Part shown: piece after piece, positions 48,521 to 60,257 of the stretch | How positions within the stretch are numbered: position 1 is the stretch's first letter | Layout of the letters: every line of letters begins with the position of its first letter | Origin: Phaseolus vulgaris | Taxonomy: Eukaryota; Streptophyta; Magnoliopsida; Fabales; Fabaceae | Length of the DNA: 64,000 nt | NCBI RefSeq assembly: GCF_000499845.2 | Contig: NC_023758.2 | Coordinates: 24,587,520 to 24,651,519 of the forward strand | Direction: 5' to 3' | Notes under the pieces: model-generated | Database searches by the model: none | What the model was told of the DNA's origin: nothing | Seen by the model: only the letters and a program-made list of their open reading frames with translations | Program-made: the position numbers and the translations under genes

Positions 48521-49625
48521 ATGGTGATCACAGGTACATCTATGATGTTTTCTATGTACCTGATATAAAAAGTAATTTGTTGAGTATGACACAGTTGGCC
48601 AAAAAGGGTTACGTGATGCACATAATTGAAAATAAATTCTCAATTTTTGTTAAAAAAAGTAATTTGATTGTTAAAACCTTTTTATCAAAAAATCGCATGT
48701 TTCCAGTAGATATTCATATGGGTGATTTCAAGTGCTTGAATGCAATAGTGAATAATGAATTGTGGTTATGACATTTACGCTTTGGACACTTAAATTTTCA
48801 AGGTTTGAAAAATCTCTCCAAACGAAATTTAGTGAATGGTTTACCCCATATTCATCACGTTGATCAATTGTGTGAGGCTTGCATTTTTTAAAGAATCACA
48901 GGATATCATTTGTTAAGGAGCCTTGGCGTGCAAAAATTTCCTTTGGAGCTTGTTCATACATATGTTTGTGGCCCGATGAACGTATCATCAGTCAGAGGTA
49001 ATAAGTACTTTTTAACCTTTATTGATGATTTTTCAAGAAAAACCTGGATTTATCTATTGAAAAGCAAGGATGAGGTATTCCATTACTTTAAAATATTTAA
49101 AGCATTTGTTGAAAGAAAGAGTGGCAGGCAAATTAAGATGGTGCGTAGTGATGGAGGGGGTGAGTACAAGTCTAATAAGTTCAAGAGGCATTGTGAAGAA
49201 CTTGGGTTGCGGCATAACATAACTTGTCCCTACACACCTCAACACAACGGAGTTGCTGAGAGAAAGAATAGAACAATCATGGACATGGCGAGGAGCATGC
49301 TTAAAACGAAAGGTATGCCAAATTTTTTTGGGCTGAGGCCGTAACATGTGCGGTATATTTGATAAACAGATCACCCACTCGGAGTGTTCCTAACACAACT
49401 CCGATTGAGGCATGGAGTGGATTCAAACCCAATGTGCAACACTTGAAGATATTTGGGTCAATTACTTATGCTCATGCCCCAAGGCAACAAGACCGAAGTT
49501 GGATGATAAGGTAGAGAAAACCATTTTCATTGGATATAAGCATGGGGGATACAAACTGTACAATCCAATGACAAAGAAGGTGATTGTTAGTCGTGATGTT
49601 ACATTTGCCGAAGATGAGGAATGAC
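48521..49625 (+). pseudogene. Copia integrase remnant
   Basis: Pieces at 48496-48771, 48910-49344 and 49412-49624 hold the end of protease and the integrase. Visible blocks are 'YFLTFIDDFSRKTWIYLL', 'MVRSDGGGEYKSNKF', 'TPQHNGVAERKNRTI' and 'PKLDDKVEKTIFIGY'. The usual 'HTDxCGP' reads 'HTYVCGP', so the first catalytic Asp is lost. The zinc-binding start is also damaged, with a TGA near 48770 and a TAA near 48889. Confidence 0.88.
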
Positions 49626-50283
49626 AATGGAATGCAACAACTGAAATGGATTCGAAAAAACTATATTTACGTTTTGAACGATGATGTGGAAGATAGAGTC
49701 ACTCTTGAAGCACCTGCAGTTCAACCTGAAGTTGTAATTCAACCTGAAGTTGCAACTCCAATTGCAACTATGATGGAGCGATCGAGAAGGCAGTAACGAC
49801 AATCTGTACACCTTCAAGATTGCGAAGTAAATCTTGATGATGAAGTTGATGACAATGGAGATTTAGTTCACTTTTCTTTTCTGGTAGAATCAGAACCTGT
49901 GAGACTGCCAGATGCCATTCAACATCCCAAATGGCAAGAGGCTATGAATAAAGAATTGATGACGATTGAGAAAAACAATATCATGACTCAAATTGGTTTT
50001 AATATAAATATTCCAATTAAGATTTATGTTAACAATGTCTCTGCAATTAATCTTGTAGAGAATCTAGTTTTTCATCAAAGTAGTAAACACATTGATATTC
50101 GATATCACTTCCTACTAGACCAAGTTGTGAAGAACATGATCAAATTGGAATACTGCAGATAAGAAGAAGATCGATATTACATATTAGATATTTTCACTAA
50201 GTCATCATTGAAGATCAATGCTCTCATCAAGTTAAGAGATAGGTTGGACAGGAAGATTTTTCCAAATCAGAATTAAGGGAGAA
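49626..50283 (+). pseudogene. Copia RT/RNase H scar
   Basis: After a linker, the very start of reverse transcriptase is recognisable near 49905-49980 ('IQHPKWQEAMNKELMTIEKN'). It is followed directly by the end of RNase H near 50010-50160 ('YVNNVSAINLVENLVFHQSS', 'KHIDIRYHFLLDQV'). The polymerase core and most of RNase H between these blocks are missing, so a large internal deletion occurred near 49985. Confidence 0.85.
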
Positions 50284-50559
50284 TGTTGGTTATTAATTCA
50301 GATTTTATTATTATTAATTCTGATTTTATTACCCTTAAACTATTTTACCGTTATTATTGCATTAATGGTCAGTTTATAGGGCTATTAATATTCCTATTTT
50401 ATAGCTTCCAGTAATTTTAATTCTATTATATATATTATCGAAGTAAATCAATGAATAAAATCAGTTCAGCAGTTTTGCAATTTTGTGCAATTACATTCAA
50501 TCAGTTGCTACAATTTTGCGCCTCTTGTTATTTCCTTCAATTTTCAATTAGTTACTACA
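50284..50559 (+). repeat. 3' LTR of small Copia element
   Basis: 276 bp; ends 'tagttactaca' and is followed by the 'tattt' duplication. Confidence 0.9.
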
Positions 50560-50564
50560 TATTT

Positions 50565-51266
50565 TATAGTAGGAATGGGAGCTTTTTTGTTTGTTTTAAT
50601 TCAAATGAATAAATATAGAGAATTGAAAGATGATTTTTTAAAAAGTTGAATATTGATTATATAACCAAATTTAAATGTGAGAATTTAATTTAGAATTTAA
50701 AATGTATGAGAAGTAATACACAAGTAAATATACCACAAGAAACAACTCGTGAATTTTTCATAAAAAATATGTAATTTTATTTCGTAATTATGAAAATAAT
50801 TAAAAAAAATATTACAAAATTAAGTTAGTGTCTTGAGAGCATGACTTTATATAGAAAAAGTTGTATTTAAATTATATAATTTTAATAATTTTAGTGTTAA
50901 TGAAAACAATATGCCATCTATTTACGATTATAACTATTTTTATATAAAATTAAAATAGTGTCATCCATAGATATCTAATTTTTCAATAATTTTTTTAATT
51001 TTATAATTATAAAATCAAATTACACCATTTTGAAAAAAAGAACCCAACTTATTAATATAATATTTTACTAATTACATAGATGCATCTAAAATAAAAAACA
51101 GTATGATTAATAAGTTAATGGATGAGCACAAAAATATTATTGCTATCATCATCATATCTTACATTCTAATGATAGTAATTTTGTAAGACGGTTAACATAA
51201 ATATTTGTGAGTTTTTTGTCCAAAAATATTGTTAGTTAAATTATTTATCTGTTTTATTTAATTTTA
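50565..51266. other. AT-rich spacer, no gene seen
   Basis: Low-complexity sequence between two retroelement insertions. No coding signature on either strand. Confidence 0.6.
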
Positions 51267-51712
51267 TTGATTGTACCGATCAGGTCATCGGGTGTGATGA
51301 CGTGGACAAGAGAAAGGTGGATGGTCAAGAAGGCAACATAGTCACCGTTTATGGAAGTGGCGTTCTGCGGCATACATAATCGGTTGTCGCCGCTTTGTGT
51401 GTCACCAACATGTTAGATAATGGAAGATCAGGTGGTCTGACATCGCCCAAGAGGAACAGTCGCCGAAAGAAGGCGTCGTTAAGATAAGGCGTCGCCAAGA
51501 GAAGACATAGCCAAGCGGAGATATCGATGGTGTTACCCCCCGATGCCCATGGGTAGGAAAGACCGTGGAGGGGGCGACACCGTGAGGAAGCCTAGGACCT
51601 TGATAGCTCATAACAGTAACAAAGAAAGGTGGCTTCAAGGCCATAAGTTCTAGTACCAGTGGGGGGTAAACCTGACTCGTGAAGTATCCACGCCACTGCT
51701 GGGAGACCCTGG

Positions 51713-53514
51713 TGTTGGGTTTAATAGTGTCAAAGTTCAAGAGGGGGGGTGAATTGACCTTTTAAAACTTTCTCGCAGAAACAATGTTTAACCAGTTTTA
51801 CAGAAAATAAATCGATTTATGTGAAAATGAACAGATTTATTTCAGCACTGTTTTTGTTTGAAAAGCTTTTAATTCAGCAAGGTTAATCACAAGACTATGC
51901 AGTGAGAATTTCCAGATGCACACACACAGATATCAGATTGAAAAACAGTGAAACACAAAACAGCAAGTTTCAATTTCAAGTAAGTGATTGAGGTTCAATT
52001 GATAGCAGGCTAATTAATTAAGTGACCTTTGCAAACAACCTGTTCCAGTGGCTTTTAACAGACTATGAGTGTTCTTCTTGATGTCAAGCAATTTTCCAGA
52101 AATTAAGAACAATGAATCACAGAACAGCAAGCTTCAACTTTAAGCAATTGTTTAAGGTTCAATTAATAGCTTTGACAGTTTCTTGAGCAACCTATCACAG
52201 CCAATCTGTTCCAGTAGCTTTTAGCAGATTTTATACAGATTAAAACAACTTTTTCAGAAATCAAGAACAGTATGCACAATGCCCAGAAAGAACAGATTTA
52301 TTTTCAATTGAACAGATTTATTTCTTTGCTGTTTTATCAATTATGCAGAAACGAAATTGCAGAGAGTGAGAGAGAATGAACACAAGCAATTATACTGGTT
52401 CACTCAACTGAGCTACATCCAGTCTTCACCAACAATAGGTGGAAATCACTAACACACAGTACAACCAAGTACAATTCCCACTGTTCTTGAAACCTATAAG
52501 AACTTAGGTACTCTTGCTGAAAAAACCTATTTCAGCATACACACACCCACTCTTCAAGAACACCTATCAAGAAGAGTGTTCAACCAAACTATTACAAGAA
52601 ATGAGATGTGAAACGACTACACCTGATTGAGGATACAAAGATCTGCCTTAAACCAGTAGGCAAGATTGCTAGAACAGTAGCTGCACCTCACACCAAGCTT
52701 TTGGAACCAAACCAAGAACAAGCACTTTGTGAGTTTTGAAATCTTTGAAGAACAAATGCTAATCCTTTGTAAACTTTTGATTCTCTGCTGTAAAACTCGT
52801 TTTTGCAAATGTATGAACTGTTTGAATTGTTATTAAACTCAGAAAACAAGTTTGCATTTTATAGAAAAACCAACTTATAACAGATTTTTGAAAAACAGTT
52901 AAAGCTGTTATAAAATGAACAGATTGAAAATAAAATGAACAGATTTATTTTCAAAAAACAGTTAGAGAATCTGTTAAGTGAGGAGACTTAGTCAACCATT
53001 CTGGTGCAGAGATAAAACTGAAAACGTTTAAGCTTGTCATGACACCAGAGACAAAAAGAATCTATTCATTTACAGATGAACAGATTTATTTTCCAAAACG
53101 AAAACAGAGAAAGTTTAACTATTTAAAAATCAGTCGTTTTGAAAGGAAGAAGACTTAGTCAAAATACCTGATGCACAAAATCTAATTTTCACAAGACATA
53201 GCCAAGGCATCAGTGTAAAAAAGAATCTGTTTATTTAGAAAAGAACAGATTTATTTTTATGCAGTAAACGTGTTTTTTGTAAAACATGTGAAAAACAGTT
53301 TAAGAAAACTTATGCTTGTTCTTATCACATGGCCAGTGATTATGAGGTGAGTTACTCAGCAAAAAGCCCACTCTTAGACAACCTTTAAGCACTACCTAAG
53401 ACATACTTAAAGCAAAGCAAAATACAAATGAAATGTACATGTAAGTCTTCATCAAACACTACATATAAGCCTTCATCAAACACAATCTTGAAGGGGCAGC
53501 AACCATCTTCAACA
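51713..53514 (-). repeat. 3' LTR of Sire-type element
   Basis: 1802 bp, about 99% identical to 60258-62071 by eye. It contains at least six copies of 'gaacagatttattt' scattered through the LTR. On the minus strand a TATA-like 'ctataaaatg' lies near 52857-52866. Confidence 0.95.
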
Positions 53515-53529
53515 ATCTCCCCCTGTTTG
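53515..53529 (-). other. Polypurine tract of Sire-type element
   Basis: On the minus strand 'caaacagggggagat' directly precedes the 3' LTR, the expected place for plus-strand DNA priming. Confidence 0.85.
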
Positions 53530-53857
53530 ATGGAGACAAATCCCCATAGCTAACCTTATAGCTTTGTTGCTTTAAGTACCTGCACTGCACCAGATTTTAA
53601 ACCAGAAAAAAAAAACAGCAGTATTGCATAGCATAAGACATGGTTTTAAGGTGCAGAATTAACTCCCTGTTTCAGCTAGCTTCACCTAGCATGGTGAGCT
53701 ATTTTTCTCCCCCTTTGGATTCATCAAACAGCATATAAGCATAGGGAATAAAGGGATATAAAGCAGAAACCATAATCATAATAGTTCAGAAACAGAAAAC
53801 CAAATTGTTCATCATTACAGAAACCAAATTGATAAAGAAAGCATTAAAAGCAGAAAA

Positions 53858-55005
53858 CTACTGATCTTTGTAGTAAAGCTCTGCAAGTTGTGCCTGAACC
53901 CCTTCAATCTGATCATCAAGGTGTTGAAACCTTGCATGAGTAGTCTCAAAGTGAGCCCTTTGTTCTGCAGACATGACATCAAGACGATACAACACTTGCC
54001 TCTCAAACATAGACATTGGTTCTCCACGGTATTCTGGACCTTGATAGGCAACTATGGCATTTGCAGCAACTTCCTCATGTTCAGATTGGGTAGCAGGTGA
54101 GTCATCATCCATAGGAACAGCTTCATCCTCATCCTCATGTTCTGCTTGAGGGTCCTTCTCCTTGAGAACCACCCACTTGTCTTCAATTTTGTGAAAACCC
54201 ATTTTGGTGAGAGTTGAAGTATCAATCTCACTTACAGCTTTGATAGGGTCATTTCTCTCATTTGTAACATCAACACCAAAGTAATCAATTAATTTGGAAA
54301 CAAGAATAGCATAGGGAAATCGATAATCAGCCAACCTTTTTGACTTGAGCATGTGTTCATTGACAATGAACACCCAGTTTACCTTAATCTGGTTCATGAT
54401 GCAATATAGGAGAATAAGATCCTCTTCATGTAAGAAGCATGGTTTGTCCCTCTAGGAATCAGTTGCCATGCTATGATGTATGCAACTAGACGTGGAGTGA
54501 GGTTCAAATGCCCTGCATGGAACCTGTTTATACTCTCTGTAGGATTCCTCATGCAACTCTTATAATATTGCAGCTTGTTGAATTCTGAAATTCCACTGGT
54601 ATTTCCCTTTCCTACTTTCAATCCAGCATATTTTATTCCAGCCACAGAGTTCCACACCTCACTTGTGATCTTCATCTTGGTCCCTTTCACATAAGAGACA
54701 ACATTCTTCCCATCCAATGTGAGGTTAGTATAAAACACTTTAACCAAGTCAGGATAAACATTACCCGTTAATTCCAGCATCTTTTTCAGTTTCTGGTGCT
54801 TCAACACAACCCTTGTTTCTACCAGTTTTTCATATTTCAGCCAGTTGAAATCTAGCACCTTGGGTATGTTGATCTGCTTCCTGCTTGTCTCGTGAATGTA
54901 GGCATTGATGCCTTCTTCGTTTCCAGCGAACCAACCTTCTAGTACACCTTGAGAAGTGGTTTGCTTTCCCTTGCTTTTCTGTTTTTGTCTTGAAGACGAA
55001 GTCAT
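53858..55005 (-). pseudogene. Extra ORF after pol of Sire-type element, one frameshift
   Basis: A 203-residue frame (55005-54394) and a 179-residue frame (54397-53858) overlap by four bases and look like one protein broken by a single-base change near 54430. The first part resembles the plant 'putative plant transposon protein' domain ('PDLVKVFYTNLTLDG', 'KITSEVWNSVAGI'). The second has an acidic stretch (about 90-115) and a short C-terminal coiled coil ('HFETTHARFQHLDDQIEGV'). No signal peptide or membrane helix was seen, so it does not look like an envelope protein, although this is the position of the so-called env-like ORF in Sire elements. Orientation is the same as pol. Function unknown. 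Confidence 0.75.
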
Positions 55006-55412
55006 GTTTGAACCAGAAAATATTTCTTGTTTCTAATGGTGAGAATCAAAGAGAGGCAGCCAATGTGGGTAGCAAATATTCACACAGATTTATAGCAGAA
55101 TAAATGGATTGATATGGCAGTTATGAGTGGATATGCATGAAGATTTTATGCTCTGAATTTGTGCAGAGAATCTTTGAAAATATGCACCAAATATTTAGGG
55201 TCACGATGCATACACTCAAACTCTTATTGAGCACCCAAACCATCAAATCGGTTACATAACCATGACCAAAACCGTCAAAGGTACAGAGGTTAATGCCCAC
55301 TAAGTCAGTCAAGCAGTCAAAGATCAGAGATTCTCTTTCCTAGTCATCAATGCATATCAGTGCAGAAAATAAACACATTCAATTACGAATAAACAGATTT
55401 AATTTTTCACTG

Positions 55413-58400
55413 CTAGGCACAATTGACATTTATAATACCCAATTCATTAAGCAGAAAATTAAACCTATCTTTGGCTAATGGTTTTGTGAACAAATCAGCA
55501 AGTTGTAAATCAGTACCAATGAACTTAATCTCACATGTTCCATTAGATATGTGTTCCCTTAGAAAATGATGCCTAATTTCAATGTGTTTGGTTCTTGAAT
55601 GCATAACAGGATTTTTAGTTAAGTTGATTGCACTTGTATTATCACACAGCAGAGGTATATGGTTAAGTAAGATACCAAAATCATTCAATTGTTGTCTTAG
55701 CCATATAGTTTGAGCACAGCAACTCCCTGCTGCAATGTATTCTGCTTCAGCAGTGGAAAGAGCTACACAAGCCTGCTTTTTGCATTGCCATGAGATCAAG
55801 CTTGATCCAAGCAAATGACAGGTTCCACTTGTGCTCTTCCTATCAATTTTGCAACCTGCAAAATCTGAATCAGAATATCGAGTTAAGCTTAATGAAATAT
55901 TACCTGGATACCACAAGCCAACTTCTTTAGTTCCTTGCAAATACTTCAAAATCCTTTTGACAGCATTGTAGTGTGATTCTTTAGGAGCAGATTGAAACCT
56001 TGCACACATGCACACTGCAAACATTATATCTGGCCTGCTGGCAGTGAGATACAGTAGTGATCCTATGAGTCCTCTATATTTGGTTTCATCAACAGAAATT
56101 CTAGCTTCATCATGATCCAAATGACAGCTTGTTGAGAAGGGCGTGCTGATTGGTTTACACTTGTCCATTTCAAATTTCTTCAGCAGATCCTTGCAGTACT
56201 TAGCTTGACTTAAGAAAATGTCATCCTTGAGTTGTTTGACCTGCAAGCCTAGAAAATAGTTCAACTCACCCATCATTGACATTTCAAACTCACTCTTCAT
56301 GACTTTCACAAAAGCTTCACACAATTCTCCATTGTTTGATCCAAAAATGATGTCATCCACATATACTTGAACTAGAATTGAGTCATCTCCTTTTTTCTTA
56401 ATGAACAAGGTCTCTGATGTGCCTCTGTCATAGCCTTGTGAGGTAAAAAAATCACTTAGCCTCTCATACCATTGCCTAGGAGCTTGCTTGAGTCCATAGA
56501 GAGCCTTTTGGAGTTTGAACACATATTCTGGATGTTGATGGTCTTCAAAACCTGGTGGTTGTGAAACAAATACCTCTTCATTTATATAGCCATTTAGAAA
56601 GGCACTTTTCACATCCATTTGAAATAGCTTGAACCCTTTAATGCAGGAGAAGGCAAGCAGCAGTCTAACAGCTTCTAACCGAGCCACTGGTGCATATGTC
56701 TCATCATAGTCTATCCCTTCTTCTTGATTGTACCCTTTAGCTACAAGCCTAGCCTTGTTTCTGGTGATCACTCCATGCTCATCCATCTTATTTCTAAATA
56801 CCCATTTTGTTCCAATTACATTCATCTCAGGTATTCTAGGAACAAGAGTCCATACCTCATTAAGAGCAAACTGATTTAGTTCCTCTTGCATAGCTAAAAT
56901 CCAGTTGCTGTCCTTGAGAGCTTCATTCAAATTCTTGGGTTCAACTTGAGATACAAAGGCCATTGCTTCACAGAAATTGTTCAAGGATTTTCTAGTTGAC
57001 ACTCCTTTCTCAATGTTCCCAATGACATTATCAAGGGTTAAGTCTCTTGGGGTTTTCCACTCTTTTGGCAAACCTGCAGCTGCAGTAGATTCTTGTCTAG
57101 CATGTGTATCAGCAGTATCAAAATGAATCGATTCATTTTGATTTAAAACAGATTTAAATTCATTACTGTCAGGGTCATCAGCAACAATTTTAGATATGCT
57201 ATGATCAGTTTCATAAAAAACAACATGCATTGATTCTTCTACTATAAGCAACCTTTTATTGAAGACTCTATATGCATGACCATTCAAAGCATAACCAATG
57301 TGCACACCTTCATCAGATTTAGCATCAAACTTACCAAGATTTTCTTTGCCATTATTCAATACAAAGCATTTACACCCAAATACTCTAAGGTGACTCACAC
57401 TAGGTTTTCTGCCCTTATACAATTCATATGGGGTTTTCTTAAGAATTGGTCTTATTAAGGTCCTATTTAAGACATAACCAGCAGTATAAACAGCATCAGC
57501 CCAAAAATACTTAGGAAGCTTAGATTCATTTAACATAGTTCTAGCAAGTTCCTCTAGTGATCTATTTTTCCTTTCAACTACACCATTTTGTTGGGGTGTC
57601 CTAGGGGCTGAAAAGGTATGAGCTATCCCATGCTTCTCACAGAACCTCTCAAACTTAGCATTTTGAAACTCTCCCCCATGATCACTTCGAATTGATTTAA
57701 TGCAGCAACCATTTTCATTTTGCAGAATTTTTGCTAATTTCTTAAAGGCAGTGTAAGCATCATGTTTATGTGCAAGAAATAAAGTCCATGTAAATCTAGA
57801 GTAATCATCCACAACAACTAAAGCATACACATTTCCAGCCAAGCTAGCAACTCTAGATGGACCAAATAAGTCCATATGTAACACATCCAATGGATTTTTG
57901 GTAGAGACAATATCCTTTAACTTGAAAGAGGATTTGATTTGTTTACCTTTCACACAAGCATCACAAAGCCTGTTGTCCTGAAATTTAATGTTAGGCAAAC
58001 CAGAAACTAAATCTTTAGATTTCAATTTATTCAAGTGATTTGTGTGTATGTGAGCTAACCTCCTGTGCCACAACCAAGACTCGTCACTTCTGGACAGCAA
58101 GCACTCATTTGAAGAGTTAGTTTCCATGATATTCAACAGATAAATGTTATTCACTCTCTTACCAGTAAACAGTGCCTTACTAGATGAATTACTTGAGATT
58201 GTGCAGCCACTTGACTCAAAATTCACTTTGTATCCTTTGTCACAAAGCTGACTTATGTTGAGAAGACTATGCTTGAGTCCTTCTACATACATCACATTCT
58301 CAATGGTTGTTGAATTCCCTGTTCCAACAGTTCCTCTGCCCAAAATCCTCCCTCGGTTATTATCACCATAGGTTACATGTCCTTCTGCTTTGAGCTTTAA

Positions 58401-58508
58401 GCTGGTGAACTTTGTAAGATCTCCATTCATATGCTTGGAACAGCCACTGTCCAAGTACCACTGGTTTTTCTTGCTCCCAATCTGCAAAACAGAATAAAAA
58501 TTATACAA
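55413..58508 (-). CDS. Sire-type Copia pol polyprotein
   Basis: A single 1031-residue open frame encodes, in order: protease ('[11 protein letters not shown]', residue 18 onward, D-S-G intact), integrase with '[15 protein letters not shown]' and 'CDACVKGKQ' zinc-binding block and a core with 'LHMDLFGP', 'IRSDHGGEF' and '[13 protein letters not shown]' (D-D-E intact), reverse transcriptase ('[14 protein letters not shown]', '[11 protein letters not shown]', '[12 protein letters not shown]', '[10 protein letters not shown]'), and RNase H ('YSDSDFAGC', '[10 protein letters not shown]', 'CDNTSAINL'). All catalytic residues I can see are present. The listed right edge is a non-ATG codon; the protein would be made with gag, so no own start is expected. 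Its frame differs from gag by one base. Confidence 0.95.
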   Translation of the reverse strand: MYNFYSVLQIGSKKNQWYLDSGCSKHMNGDLTKFTSLKLKAEGHVTYGDNNRGRILGRGTVGTGNSTTIENVMYVEGLKHSLLNISQLCDKGYKVNFESSGCTISSNSSSKALFTGKRVNNIYLLNIMETNSSNECLLSRSDESWLWHRRLAHIHTNHLNKLKSKDLVSGLPNIKFQDNRLCDACVKGKQIKSSFKLKDIVSTKNPLDVLHMDLFGPSRVASLAGNVYALVVVDDYSRFTWTLFLAHKHDAYTAFKKLAKILQNENGCCIKSIRSDHGGEFQNAKFERFCEKHGIAHTFSAPRTPQQNGVVERKNRSLEELARTMLNESKLPKYFWADAVYTAGYVLNRTLIRPILKKTPYELYKGRKPSVSHLRVFGCKCFVLNNGKENLGKFDAKSDEGVHIGYALNGHAYRVFNKRLLIVEESMHVVFYETDHSISKIVADDPDSNEFKSVLNQNESIHFDTADTHARQESTAAAGLPKEWKTPRDLTLDNVIGNIEKGVSTRKSLNNFCEAMAFVSQVEPKNLNEALKDSNWILAMQEELNQFALNEVWTLVPRIPEMNVIGTKWVFRNKMDEHGVITRNKARLVAKGYNQEEGIDYDETYAPVARLEAVRLLLAFSCIKGFKLFQMDVKSAFLNGYINEEVFVSQPPGFEDHQHPEYVFKLQKALYGLKQAPRQWYERLSDFFTSQGYDRGTSETLFIKKKGDDSILVQVYVDDIIFGSNNGELCEAFVKVMKSEFEMSMMGELNYFLGLQVKQLKDDIFLSQAKYCKDLLKKFEMDKCKPISTPFSTSCHLDHDEARISVDETKYRGLIGSLLYLTASRPDIMFAVCMCARFQSAPKESHYNAVKRILKYLQGTKEVGLWYPGNISLSLTRYSDSDFAGCKIDRKSTSGTCHLLGSSLISWQCKKQACVALSTAEAEYIAAGSCCAQTIWLRQQLNDFGILLNHIPLLCDNTSAINLTKNPVMHSRTKHIEIRHHFLREHISNGTCEIKFIGTDLQLADLFTKPLAKDRFNFLLNELGIINVNCA

Positions 58509-58542
58509 ATGGTACCCTTTTCAGTATAGGGTCCAGCACAGA

Positions 58543-60207
58543 TTAAAACCTTATCTTTGGTAGCCATTTTGCTAAGTTCTTAGGCACAAGATGTTTTCTA
58601 GCAATGCAAGACCTAGATGTATGACCAGATTTCATGCAGTAAAAACAGGTTACATGAGATGCCTTTTTGCCACTGTTAAAAGCTGAAAAAACTGATTTTG
58701 CTGGAACAAAAAAACTTGAAAGCTTTTTTACATTGGTTACATTTCCAGGGGTATAACCAAGTCCATTCTTATTGAAAACAACATTCTGTGATCCAAGGAG
58801 AGACTCAAGGTTTTCTCTTCCCTTGGTGAAATTGGAAAGGGTTTTCAGCAAATATTCCACTTGTTTTTCCAATCTTTTGCAGTTTTCACAGTTCTTAATA
58901 GAGGCATGCAAGCAAGTCAGTTCAAGGCTTACCAAATCTGTTTTGGCCTTATGCAATTCTTCCTCAAGTGTTTTTACTTTAGGTGCAAGCACATTATTTA
59001 CCTTTTGCAGCTTATTACATATTACAGCTAGCCTATTGGCTTCATCATGTGTTTCCTTGAAGGCAGCAAGCAAATCATCATAGTTATCAGAATCAGCAGA
59101 AAAATTACTTACTGATTCAGAGCTTGACTCCTCATCCTTCATCATGAAGCACAAATTATTCTCCTCATCTTCTGTTGAAGAGCTGCTAGTTGAGGATACT
59201 TCATTTTCCTCCCATGAGATGTAGGCTCTTCTTCCTTTGTTCCTTTCAAATTTCTTGCTGGCAGATTTGTCCCTTGTTTGATTGTCTGGACAATCTGTTT
59301 TGATATGCCCTGTTTTGCCACATCCAAAGCAAGTATATTTAGAGGAATTTGAATCATTGGGTTTAGGATACCTTCTTTTCTGCTGGTTCCTATTTTTGCT
59401 TTTCTTCCTCAGGAATTCGCTGAATCTTTTTGTAAGAAGGCTGATTGTATCATCATCTTCAACATCTTCTTTTTCTTCCTTGATCTCATTTAGTTCAGTT
59501 GCTTTCAGTGCAAGACCTTTGGGTTTTCTCTCTGTTGTTTCCTGCTCTTTAAGTCTTTTAAGCTCTAGCTCATGCTCCATCAGCTTTCCAAACAGTGCAG
59601 CAGTTCCCAACTTTGACAGATCACGGCTTTCAGAGATAGCTGTCACCTTTGGTTGCCAGCTTCTGTCGAGGCACTTCAATATCTTTATGTTGAGTTCCTC
59701 TCTGTCAAACTCTTTTCCCAAGCCAGTGAGGTGATTCACAATATGGGTGAATCTTTTCTGCACATCAGCAATGCTCTCCTCGGGTTGCATTCTGAACAGT
59801 TCATATTCTTGGATGAGCGCATGTTTCCTTGACCTTTTCACATCTTCAGTCCCCTCATGAGTCACTTCTAAGACTTCCCACATCTCCTTAGCTGACTTAC
59901 ATTGAGATATCCTGAAGAACTCATCCATAGTCAATGCAGAGGTTATGATGTTCTTGGCCACAAGATCATGTTGAGCCTTCCTCCTTTCGGTCTCATTCCA
60001 TTCTGATCTTGGCTTTACCTTTTCTTCATCCTTGACAACCTGCATTGGCATATAAGGTCCATTGACCACAACTTCCCAAATTAATGCATCAATGGATTCC
60101 ATGAAAATTCTCATTCTAACTTTCCAAAATGCATAATTCATTCCATTGAACATAGGTTGTCTATTAACAGCAGAACCCTCAGCAAAAAGCACATTAAACT
60201 CATACAT
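58543..60207 (-). CDS. Sire-type Copia gag
   Basis: Gag builds the virus-like particle that packages element RNA. The first ATG is 60207, 36 bases inside the primer-binding site. The protein is about 554 residues, with the plant gag core ('MFNGMNYAFWKVRMRIFMES', 'ALTMDEFFRISQCKSAKEMW', 'ALIQEYELFRMQPEESI'). It has a zinc knuckle 'CFGCGKTGHIKTDC' near residue 300, a Ser/Glu-rich acidic stretch, a coiled-coil segment ('NKLQKVNNVLAPKVKTLEEE') and a second Cys-His knuckle 'CFYCMKSGHTSRSC' near 525. Gag ends at a TAA at 58543, 34 bases before the pol frame. Confidence 0.93.
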   Translation of the reverse strand: MYEFNVLFAEGSAVNRQPMFNGMNYAFWKVRMRIFMESIDALIWEVVVNGPYMPMQVVKDEEKVKPRSEWNETERRKAQHDLVAKNIITSALTMDEFFRISQCKSAKEMWEVLEVTHEGTEDVKRSRKHALIQEYELFRMQPEESIADVQKRFTHIVNHLTGLGKEFDREELNIKILKCLDRSWQPKVTAISESRDLSKLGTAALFGKLMEHELELKRLKEQETTERKPKGLALKATELNEIKEEKEDVEDDDTISLLTKRFSEFLRKKSKNRNQQKRRYPKPNDSNSSKYTCFGCGKTGHIKTDCPDNQTRDKSASKKFERNKGRRAYISWEENEVSSTSSSSTEDEENNLCFMMKDEESSSESVSNFSADSDNYDDLLAAFKETHDEANRLAVICNKLQKVNNVLAPKVKTLEEELHKAKTDLVSLELTCLHASIKNCENCKRLEKQVEYLLKTLSNFTKGRENLESLLGSQNVVFNKNGLGYTPGNVTNVKKLSSFFVPAKSVFSAFNSGKKASHVTCFYCMKSGHTSRSCIARKHLVPKNLAKWLPKIRF

Positions 60208-60242
60208 TATTACAAACAAACTTGATTAAAATACAAGTCCTA

Positions 60243-60255
60243 GCTCTTGATACCA
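60243..60255 (-). other. Primer-binding site of Sire-type element
   Basis: On the minus strand 'tggtatcaagagc' starts two bases after the 5' LTR and is complementary to the 3' end of initiator-Met tRNA, the usual Copia primer, with one inserted base compared with the common form. Confidence 0.88.
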
Positions 60256-60257
60256 AT

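Larger units (their letters stand above)
47314..50559 (+). mobile_element. Ty1/copia element, internally deleted
   Basis: Short LTRs at 47314-47581 and 50284-50559 begin 'tgtt(a/g)gttattaattca' and end 'tagttactaca'. They are flanked by a perfect 5-bp duplication 'tattt' (47309-47313 and 50560-50564). The primer site 'tgttatcagagcc' follows the left LTR (initiator-Met type with one change), and a purine tract 'taagggagaa' precedes the right LTR. Gag, protease and integrase remnants are in order, but nearly all of reverse transcriptase is missing. Total length is 3.2 kb, against 4.5-5 kb for a complete element. Confidence 0.92.

Noticed and set aside
52617..52808. Identical 63-codon frames at 52617-52808 and 61174-61365
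   Set aside because: They are the same segment of the two LTRs of the Sire-type element, so repetition reflects the LTR pair and not a gene family.
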